A stretch of 64,000 bases of DNA from Nannochloropsis oceanica (taxonomy: Eukaryota > Sar > Eustigmatophyceae > Eustigmatales > Monodopsidaceae): positions 620,001-684,000 of the forward strand of contig CP038108.1 of NCBI GenBank assembly GCA_004519485.1. Direction: 5' to 3'. The stretch's first letter is position 1, and every line of letters starts with the position of its first letter. The notes beneath the pieces are model-generated. The model was given only the letters and a program-made list of their open reading frames with translations. It did not search any database and was not told the DNA's origin. This document shows, one piece after another, positions 18,384 through 27,091 of the stretch. The translations under genes were made by a program, and so were the position numbers.

Positions 18384-18608
18384 ACCGACAGCCCTGTGTG
18401 ATAAGGTCTTGTACAAGGGACGGTTAGACAAAATAACGGGGGCGTCTCACAAAGTTTGTAGTGCGACCGGCATGTATTTTGACGAGCGGTTGTTCGCTGC
18501 CGCCGTTGCTGATGTTCGTCATTCGGCAGAGCCGTTGACTTTTCTCCAATCCCTACTTTTTTTGTACCTCCATTCTCATTTCATACATCCACGCACAAAT
18601 ACAGAAGC
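18384..18608. promoter_or_regulatory. Divergent promoter of J protein and MNS1
   Basis: Only 225 bases separate the J-protein ATG (minus) from the proposed MNS1 ATG (plus), so the two genes very probably share this bidirectional promoter. No specific element is recognised. Confidence 0.5.
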
Positions 18609-20283
18609 ATGAGATCTACATCTCGTAGAAATCATGGCGGCGCTGTCCGTATGACAGCTCATCGCTTGGAGCAGCGAGTCGTGCAGCAACGATTTCAAGA
18701 AACAAAAATTCAGGTTCATTGGCTTTGAAGGGAGAATGGGAAGACGCGAGTCGCAAAGCATACATTTGTCACGCGGGGGTGCAATTTTCGATAATCAAAC
18801 GAACTGCTCTTCTTCTGCCTCGTATTTTAGACCCTATTAAAAATTGTCCTCTCCGGCTCTTGTCCTTGTCAGCTACCTCACACCCTCCCCTCTCACCTCT
18901 CAATAACTCCCTCCAACCCATCACCTCCAGAATATTCTTGCCTCGACAGCAGGAGATCGCATATTGAATTACACGGCGGCATCCGAGGCCCGGATCATCA
19001 AACAGCGGGAGCACCAGGATGCCAAGCGCGCGGCGGCGGCACGTGCCCTGGAGGAGGAAGCTCGTGCGATGGAGGCAGAAAAGGAGGCCCAGCGACGGCA
19101 ACAAGCCGAAAGTGAAGCCCGTATTGCTGCGAAAGATGCTGAACGCAAACAGCGGGAGCAGAAGGAATGTGAGCTCCAACGAATTTGCGAGACAAGCGAC
19201 GAATTGCGGGAGTTGGAAAAAGCATTAGCCATTGCGTACATGAACAAGGAGCGTGCCGCTCAACACGAAGAGCGACAGCTGCTAGATCACTTGGACAAGG
19301 AATGGGCCATCCGCATCGATGAAGATATGGAAACACGTCGCCGGCTAGCGGTTCAGACGGATCGAGGTCGGGGAGCCGACCCACGCTTTGATCGACAGAT
19401 GTTGAAGGCAGACATCCAAAAGCAGTTGGTGGAGCAAGAACGACGCCGTCAGGAGCTGGAGAGTGCCACCGCGGCCCAAGACAAAGCATTGGTCCAAGCT
19501 GCAGTGAAACGCGCGCAGCAAGAAGAAGCAGATCGGCATCGAGCATTGGCAAGGAAGAGGGAAGAGGTCCAGCAGATGCACCGCAAGCACGAGGAGGCGC
19601 GGGAGCGCATTCAGCGCGAGCAGCAGCAGCGGGATGCAGAGGAGGAAGTACGTATTCAACACTACCAGGCCATGCAAATTGCTCGCAAGAGCCACATTCG
19701 GCAACGGCAGGACGAACGCCGAGCGAGGCAGGAAGCGGTAGTTGCCAAGATTGTTGCGGAGGCGAAGCAGAAGCAAGCGGACGAGGAGGAATTGGAGACG
19801 TTGCGGACATTGCTGCACGCTGAGAAAGCAGAAGCCTCACGCCTGGCAAGGGAGGAGGCGAAATGGATTAAAAAACAAAAAGATCGAGATGACCTCCGTC
19901 GCGCCCAGGAGGAGCAACTTAGGCTCAAAGCCCGGCAAGTCGCCTGGGAGCGGGTGAGGGAGGAGAAGATGGTGGCGGAGATGCAGGCCAAGTTCGAGGC
20001 CGAGAGTCGACGTGAGGCAGATATCACAGCACATCGAAGGCAGGCAGACGCCACGCATCAGATGCGATTGCGGGAGCAGCTTGAAGACGGGCGGAGACGG
20101 GTGCAAGCGGAACACGCTTCTGAGCATGGGCCGAGCCGGGAGGAAGCTGCGAAGGAGGCGTACAAGCAACAAGTGGTGACTGAAGCTCGTAGACGGCTAT
20201 TGAAGGAGCATGCCTCATTATTAGGAGAATTTTTACCGAAAAACTTGGCCAAGGAAGTCGAGGAAGGGAAGCGTTGTGATTGA
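18609..20283 (+). CDS. MNS1: MNS1, axonemal microtubule inner protein (TPH domain), two exons
   Basis: MNS1 is a coiled-coil protein of the ciliary doublet-microtubule lumen, needed for motile flagella. The large exon reads as almost continuous Arg/Glu/Gln-rich helix. It shares the family landmarks 'AIAYMNKERAAQ' and, at the end, 'RRLLKEHASLLGEFLPKN'. The large frame lacks its own ATG (it opens at a TTG). A first exon at 18609-18713 starting 'MRSTSRRNHG' ends at CAG|GTTCAT. After a pyrimidine-rich intron (18714-18930) it joins at CCAG|AATATT in phase 0. The joined product is 485 aa, close to the length of animal MNS1. The first exon is inferred from phase and signals only. With the CCDC57-like gene at 32668 this points to a flagellate life stage. 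Confidence 0.88.
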
Positions 20284-20966
20284 CAGAAGGGAAGCGTTGA
20301 GGGGGTGTGAAGATGAGGAGTGGGGAAAGGGAAATGAGCGTATTGGCGGCGCGGAGAGAAAGGGATGGAAACAGCAAGACATAACATGCATGTACAAGCG
20401 AAAGGCAAGAAAGTAGCATCATAATAGGAAGAAAAACAATCTCGACCTCATATCAGCCAAAGAGAACTTCCCCAACGTGCGGCCATGATCCACAGCAATC
20501 CATGCACCAACGCATTTTCGATAAGAGGACAAAAAAGAGCTGTTGCTTACTGCTTGCACCACCGCCATGTCCGCTCGTCTGAATACCCGACAGGCACATT
20601 TATAATGCGCACCACCTTATCGTACACGTTTGGACATAGCTCAATTACTGATCGCAACATCGCCCAAGCCTGTGGTCGGCTGAAAAGGGCCTAGATCCCA
20701 GACCAGACCCCACCCAGTGCGAGACCCCTCGCCCATCACTGCTGCTCCTTCCTGACCGCCAGCCCCACTCTCCACACACCCACCCTACCCTCCCGCATCA
20801 CCCTACATAGGCATCCGGAGGAGGGGTCGCCTACGGACAAGCGAATAGGAGAAGGAGTTGCAAGACTAGCCAGGCGCGCCCGTATTTTCGACCATCCACC
20901 CCCTCGAAGAGAACAAACTGCCGGCCTCGTTCAATCCACTCCACCCTCCACCTAGCCACCACTTCC
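20284..20966. other. Intergenic region
   Basis: 3' flank of MNS1 and promoter of the short acyl-CoA-synthetase-like gene. A C-rich stretch at about 20700-20830 precedes the start. No gene is supported. Confidence 0.45.
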
Positions 20967-22413
20967 ATGACCGCGATGCTTCCCCGCCAAGCCCTGCGAC
21001 ATGTCTCCCGCAGCCTCGTGCGCGCCAAGCCCACGAGTAACTGCAGCACCACCGCCGCAAGCAACACGTCCGCCCTAATGGCGAGAAGATGCGCCCTCCA
21101 GCAGTCTGGTAAGTAACAGCTTTCGGACCACCACGCAATCGATGCGCCCATCTGACCACCCCTTTTGGTTCCTTCTCCAGCTTTCTCCTCCCTTCTCATT
21201 ACTCATCGATTTGTTGCGTTAACGCCACGCACACAAAACCAACAGCGCGCTCCATGGCCTCTGTGGGCGCCTTACTCGACCAGATCACGTTTGAGATTCC
21301 TCTCAAGGAGGCCCTGCAGTACCCCAAGGGCAAGGAAAAATGGACGAGGGCGGACATCAAGGTACGTTTATGTAGGCAGGAAGAGGGGGAGGGAAGGGGG
21401 GGGGGGATGACGGGCTATTGTGTAAAAGTACGGGACATACAAGATGCGAGGAAGAGAAAATAGCTCGAGGGGAGAGAGGCGGGTCAGGAACCCTCATCAT
21501 GCATAGGCATGCACTCACACGTTGATTGTTTTTACACTTGTTCTATTCTCTCATGTTGCAGTTGGCAGCAGACGGGTTGGCTGCAGGATTTTTGGACCTG
21601 GGCTTGCAGCCGGGGGACACGATCGCCGCCTGGCTTCCAGGGGATGATGCCGATTTGGTGAGTGAAGAGAGGGACGATTGGTTGGTGACAATAAATGATG
21701 GAGAAGGAGTAACTAAACGACAGCAAGTGGTGGAGAAAGAGGATGTGAAAGGATGAGAGAGCGCAATCAGGGAGGGAGGGGGGGGAGGTTGCGGTGCCGG
21801 CTTCTTTATCCCTCACTCCCTGCCTTTTATTGCATCTCCCATTGTCCCTTTCGCTCCCCCTTCCCTCCCCCCGTCCCTTCTTCTCCTTTCCTCATAGCAC
21901 ATCACCCAATTCGGCGCCGCCAAAGCCGGGATCACCCTGGCCATGCTCGATTGGAATATTAGCAAGGAAGGCCTCGAGAAGACCCTACTTGATACCAACG
22001 CCAAAGCCCTTATTTATGCTCCTCAACGCGACGACACCGACCTGACCGCCCTCCTTCAGTCTCTCATTCCCGAGCTTGCCACCTATGACGATGGTACCGG
22101 CGTCCCTTTCCGTTCCCGCAAGTTCCCCCACCTTAAATTCTTGGTCCACACGGGCTTCGACGTGATCCAGGGCGTGGAGAACCTTAAGCATATCTTCCTG
22201 CCCCTGGAGCCAGAGCGCAGTCCCTTGCCGGCCATCCAGGCGTTGGTCAGTGACAACACTCCTTTGTTCTTACCCGTAGCCGCGGACGGGAGTCGGGGAG
22301 GGTCGGTGTTGAGCCATGCGGACGTGCTGAGTAAACAACTGTGGCCGGTGGTGTCCGGGGTTTTGAATAAAAAGTTGGTCAATGTGGCAGCGGCTGCCGG
22401 GGGGGCGAATTAA
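20967..22413 (+). CDS. Short AMP-binding (acyl-CoA synthetase-like) protein, four exons
   Basis: Four exons with good GT-AG signals and consistent phase are 20967-21108, 21246-21361, 21562-21657 and 21898-22413, giving 289 aa. The leader (MTAMLPRQALRHVSRS) looks mitochondrial. The body matches the N-terminal lobe of ANL-family enzymes: 'LAAGFLDLGLQPGDTIAAWL', then 'ITQFGAAKAGITLAMLDWNI'. Family members are normally over 500 aa. This one stops just after the place where the ATP-binding 'SGTTGxPKG' loop belongs, and there it reads 'ADGSRGGSVLSHADVL', so the loop is degenerate but the following 'LSH' is kept. All later catalytic motifs are absent. It is probably not an active ligase; a structural or regulatory role is inferred. 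The intact frame and exon structure argue against simple pseudogene decay. Confidence 0.75.
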
Positions 22414-23640
22414 GGGGGGGAAAAGAGGAAGGATTTATGGACGGAGGGGGAGAAGTGCACTGGAAGGAGGGTGTTTGTAGGAAAGGCGGAGGAACGGGGG
22501 GGGGGAGAAAGGGATATGATTACGACGGGGGGGAGAAATGATAGGGAGTAAGAGATGACGGCTTGTGAGTGGTTGCCATAGTAGAAGGAAAGGAGGGAAG
22601 TGGAGAGGATGGCAACGTATGGATATTTAAATGGAGCGGAGGAGAGGGGAAAAGGAGACTGATTTATGGTTGTCGGAAAGTTCATTTTTTTCTTTATGTA
22701 TGGGGGGTAGTGCGACGTGGAGGAGGGGCTGATGATTCTTTTTGTCTGTGGAAGTGAGAGATCAATGGAGAAAGGGGTTGGGGGAGGGGGTGAGGGGGAG
22801 ATGGGGAGAAGGAGAAAAGAGAGACGGAGGATCATTGCGGCGAGGAGGAGGAAGAGGAGAAGGAGGGAGGAAGGTCGAAGAAAGGGCAAGGGAAAGGGGG
22901 AGAAGATAGAGTTAGCTGAGTGCATGGATAGTTCTGGTGATGTCTGCGCAAGGGAGGTGGAAAGAACACTGATGCGGGTAGAAGGATGAAGTAGAAGTAG
23001 TAGAACGAAAGGATCGATATGCACTTCTTTTTCTCCCGATTTTTCTCCTTCTGACCTTTCTACTACTAATTTTTTCTCTGTCTCCATTTTTTTCTTTCTT
23101 CACCCTCTCTTCGAAGCTCCTTATTTGTGGAATGTAGCGGCGATGGGGCAAGAAGGCAATATCCACGTCCTGTGATGAGGACGAGGAGGTGAAGGTCATT
23201 CCCAAAAATAGCTGAGAAAGAGACTGAAAAGAACAAGACAACGACGATTTAAAATAACAGCAAGGCATGGCCACCACTCATACCTATGAGTGGCACGTCC
23301 CTTTTTTTCCTAGAACTGTTACTCTTGCATTTTAAGTTGATATGGTTGTTTTTTTTTCGTCTCTAATCTCCTTCAATTGCTTCCTTTCCAAAATCCCACA
23401 CTCCGGCTCCACCTGTCTCCTTCATCCCGCTTCCAGACTCTGCGATACCCTCCCTCCTCTCCTCCCTTCGTCCTCCGCCCTATCCTTTCCATAAACCCCA
23501 TCGAACGGGCCCCTGATACATAGCTACAAAAATACGTCGAGTCGAGAGGAGAGAACGCGCGGTCGAGAGAAATAGGGAAGGCAAGAGCCCTCATCCCACG
23601 TAGACCCCGGCACTCCTTCTCATCCACTTTCCTTCCTTCC
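22414..23640. other. Convergent, strongly purine-skewed intergenic region
   Basis: For about 580 bases after the stop at 22413 the plus strand is almost all G and A (gggaggagaaagg type). The minus strand therefore shows a 225-codon Ser/Pro/Leu frame (22410-23087) that is only a reflection of this composition. The rest holds the COX6A 3' flank. No gene is supported. Confidence 0.5.
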
Positions 23641-24489
23641 CTAGTGGTCGTCCTCCACCAAATCCCCTGCCCTCTCCGCCTTGCACTTCTTGAAGCAATC
23701 CGTGTCAAACAAGGAGCACGAGGAGCACTCCCAGGGAAAGGGCTTCGAGCGGATCTGCATGTAGTCCGGCAGAGGCTTGTCGCTGTGCGCCCCGTGGTGG
23801 CCTCCGGCCATGTCAACCATCTCTTTGAGCGAAAAGAGGACGACGATGCCCGTAGCGGCGATGGAGACTTTGCGCCACTTTTCCACCTCCTCTGCTGTTG
23901 TTTTGTGTTTGGATGGGGGGGAGGAGAGGGGAGGGGAGGAGGGGTTAGAGATAAGTATTTATACATTCTTACCGAGTCAGGCAACCTGTGCTTGGACAGT
24001 CCGGAATCCCAATAACTTCATTCTGCCGCGAGGAGACGCCTTTAGACGGCCAGCAGGCGTGCATTTGATAGAAGAAGCACGGACGACGAGGCTCCTCTTT
24101 CTCTCTCGAGCCTCTCACCATTTCTCTGCCTCAAGCCTCCCGTGAGCCTTAAAGATGCCTAACATTCTAAAGTCAATCCATAGCAATTTCAAACAAAAGC
24201 ATTCCATGCTTCCTCGCTCCAAATCCCTCTCCATTCTTGATGAGAAAACTTACCACCATGGTCGCCGTTAGAGGATCCGAAACGACGGACGTTCCTGGGC
24301 GTGGTCGCCACGCGGCGGAAGGCGCGAGTCAATGCAGAGGACTGTGCATGGCATATATGTACGTAGATGTATGTAATGTGAGGCCAGGTTTGTTGCGCAA
24401 AGGGAGCTCGAGGAGGGCATGCACAGGTGTGGGGAGAAACAAGGGGCGTTTGGCCCTGCCGACGTCCACCACACTATGACACCTACCAT
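23641..24489 (-). CDS. COX6A: Cytochrome c oxidase subunit 6A, three exons
   Basis: COX6A is a single-span nuclear-encoded subunit of mitochondrial complex IV. The last exon (23641-23894) has the family order 'KWRKVSIAATGIVVLF' (membrane segment), a His-rich stretch, then 'PLPDYMQIRSKPFPWE' and a short Cys-containing tail. It lacks an ATG. A GTAAGT donor at 24253 ends an upstream exon (24254-24341) encoding 'SSALTRAFRRVATTPRNVRR', a textbook mitochondrial presequence, with matching phase 1. That exon also has no ATG. A CACAG acceptor before it pairs with ATG|GTAGGT at 24489-24487, giving a first exon whose coding part is just the start codon. The product is 114 aa, normal for COX6A. The identity is firm; the start-codon-only exon is an inference. 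Confidence 0.82.
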
Positions 24490-24950
24490 GATTGTCCCGG
24501 TGGCTGCTGGAGAAGGTAAAGCGGCTTCCCTTGCCTGTGATCTATGTGTCGTAGGGTTCGTATGATAAGGGAAGTAAGACACAGTCATGTGAGGGCAAGA
24601 AGGAGACAAGCACGCAAGAGGGAGGACCGTTGTCTCGGATCGAGGTCACTATTTGCCTTGCCAAATACACTCTCCCGCGCTCCCACGCCCAATAACAATA
24701 ATTAAGTGCAAGGAACTGAGTATGAAGTGGTAAATAGGGTGAAGCAAGACGTCGTCAAGCGAGACAAACTGCCTTGATGGGCTCCGCGGGGCAAGCAGGC
24801 AGCCAGATGCTCACTCACACTCCGCGTCTTCACAGTGTTTCTCGTAGACAAGGTGTAACACCCCCCCCGGCATGCATGCAGATATGCGATGGTGCGGTCT
24901 TCGTTCACCCTTTCACATGCATTCATTGTCGCCTTCACACAGGTTTCGCC
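24490..24950. promoter_or_regulatory. Divergent promoter region, COX6A and plastid kinase
   Basis: Sequence between the COX6A start (minus) and the kinase start (plus). A C-run and 'catgcatgca' lie at about 24861-24880. Nothing else is recognised. Confidence 0.4.
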
Positions 24951-26604
24951 ATGCCGATACGATCTGCGATACTATGCCTTCTTCCCATCGTCTTTATAGT
25001 CACCACCGCAGTTTTTTTACCTTGCTGTAGCGCGTTTGCCCCTCTTTTCCATCCCACGTCTAACCCTACTCGTCAGTCAAGACATCGCGTTGGAAAAGGT
25101 ATGAAGCCAATACCTGCACCTACTCCTAATATACTTTCTCGCATTGAATTTTCAGCCACCCATCGTACTTGCGTGGTCACTTATCCCTGCATACATGAGA
25201 AAGAGTGGCTACAGCATCGTCCGTTCCGTCCACGTCATTTCATTTGGGGACGTATCTGTAAGCCACACACGCTTCTCTAGGGATAAAATGAAGTACAATT
25301 CACATCCCACGACGAACGACACGTTTACCCTTCAAACAGGTCTGTCAATCTCGTCAATACCATTGCACTTCCCCTCCTCCACAACCCTTGCCGTCGCGAA
25401 CTTCAATTGGGGAGGGTTCTTAAGTCGCAAACCCGAACCTCCAAAGGACACCACTCCGGCACCGCTTGACGCCATCTGCTCCGCCAAAACACAGGCTTTT
25501 GGTCGAGGTGCCATGACTGCAGCCACATTGATTGCGTTTCTCAAGAAATATAGCACGGAAAAGAAGGGACAAACTCTTGATCAGCTTGTGGCGTCGGCGG
25601 CAGTCGCCTTGCCGAATCAATCCCGTAGAGCCATGCTTCTCCAAACGTACGATTCGCTTTCTACTTCCACGCAAAAAAGAAGTATGAACAAATTTTTATC
25701 CTCCTCTGCCGTTGCTTCCTTCTCATCCTCGTCCTCCTCTTCAAAGGCAGGCGGAGCCATATTGGGGGGAAAGTACAGTCTTCTCAGCACGGGCTCCCAG
25801 GGTCCCCGAGTCAGCAGTGGGAAGAGCGCTGTTGTTGACGCCATTGCTGTCAATAAAAGTCCCAAGAGTATCCTCAAAGCGAAGTTAAGTCGGAATGTGG
25901 TGGCTTTGCGAAGAGAAGCCGACAACCTCAAGGCCTTGCGGGGAGTGGGGGCTGGGGCAAGGAAGAGCGTGATTGAAGTCTTTGATTTCTTGGAGAATTA
26001 CGACGGCCGCGGCAGCCATGCACTGATCATGGAGGCAGGGAAAGAGGATCTTGTAGGGAGGGTGAAGAGAGGCGGTGCGCTGTCGCGGAAGGACTTGAAG
26101 AAAGCGTGTGCTGTTGTGGTAGAGGTGTTGGGAGCACTCGAAAAGAAACAGCTGGTCTGGACTGACCTAAGAGCATCCAATTTCGTCGTGATGCCAGCAA
26201 AAGGCCTGGGAGATGGACAAATCAAAGCAATTGATTTGGAGAGTGCCGTGCCTGTGGGAGAAAGGCCAGTAGATTGTACGCCTGAGGTGACACCACCCGA
26301 GGTTGCACGTTTATATGTCCAAGGACGGTTGACGGAGGCTGTGGCGGTGACTAGTTATGACGTGTGGAGCTTGGGAATTTTGCTCTTGTTTCTGGCATCA
26401 GGTGGTAAGAATTTATTCGATGGGGAAGCATCGAGTCGCGTGATGGCTTCATTGGCATCGGCGACGCAAGAGAAAGTGGAAGGGCAGGTAGAGAAGTTGG
26501 TGTCGGATGTCAAGATTGCGACATTCATCAAAACTCTGTTGGTCGTGGACCCAAGGCAGAGACTGGGTGTAGCGGCGATCAAAGCAAAGCTTTTCTTCTT
26601 CTAG
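24951..26604 (+). CDS. Plastid-targeted divergent protein kinase-like protein, two exons
   Basis: Exon 1 (24951-25098) encodes a signal peptide ending 'PCCSAFAPLF', the classical ASAFAP plastid motif, then a basic transit region. It ends in phase 1 at G|GTATGA and joins the long exon at 25340 (ACAG|GTCTG). An optional exon near 25156-25250 is also phase-compatible. The product is 470 aa. The kinase fold is visible late in the protein. The catalytic loop is 'LVWTDLRASNFVV' (HRDLKxxN replaced by WTDLRASN), the metal motif is 'IDLE' for DFG, 'TPPEVAR' stands for APE, then 'SYDVWSLGILLLFLASGG' and 'DPRQRLG'. Both catalytic Asp and the Asn remain, but HRD and DFG are altered and no clear VAIK lysine is seen. 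Activity is uncertain. The stroma or thylakoid surface is the likely location. Confidence 0.75.
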
Positions 26605-27091
26605 ATTGAGAAAGGTATGGGTGATTAGCCGCTTGCAGTGTATTATAGAGGTGGAAAAGAGGAGTGAGGGCGGCTGGTTTGGGAACGTACTTATATCTAG
26701 GCTGACTCAAGCCACGGATTTTATGACGCTTGAAGGGATAGGGTACTAGTAAACTTTTAAAAATATGATAGTAATAGCACATGAGAACCAATGCAATGTG
26801 CGAATACGATTAAGGCCTTTTTTTTGTTGAGTTTACTTTGCTTTTTTTAAATTGGGAGGGAGAGGAGGTTACCGACTCGCCCATTCCTTGACTGAGACGT
26901 TACCTTCACACCACACCCACACCGTACACCCACCATGCACAGGCGCGTCGGAGCGAGCAACAGTATGATCGCCTTATAAACATTTCTTCCCGCGTTCTAT
27001 TATCGTCCACGCACCGCCACTTATTTCCGTCGTCGTCCACGCACCGCCCCTTATTTCCGAGCATCCTTTCCCCTCACAACTTCCGTCAATC
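26605..27091. other. Intergenic region with short tandem duplication
   Basis: 3' flank of the kinase and promoter of TTI1. A T-run lies at about 26819-26826, and a 26-base element is duplicated just upstream of the TTI1 start (listed separately). Confidence 0.5.
27004..27059 (+). repeat. Direct duplication in TTI1 5' flank
   Basis: 'cgtccacgcaccgcc' followed by (a/c)cttatttccg occurs at 27004-27029 and again at 27034-27059, differing by one base, 32 bases before the TTI1 ATG. It probably lies in the 5' UTR or core promoter. Confidence 0.85.

Noticed and set aside
18964-18966. TTG as the MNS1 start
   Set aside because: An upstream exon with ATG in matching phase and a clean intron explains the missing start better.
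22410-23087. 225-codon minus-strand frame rich in Ser/Pro/Leu
   Set aside because: Its composition follows directly from the purine-rich plus strand; there is no domain and no splice support.
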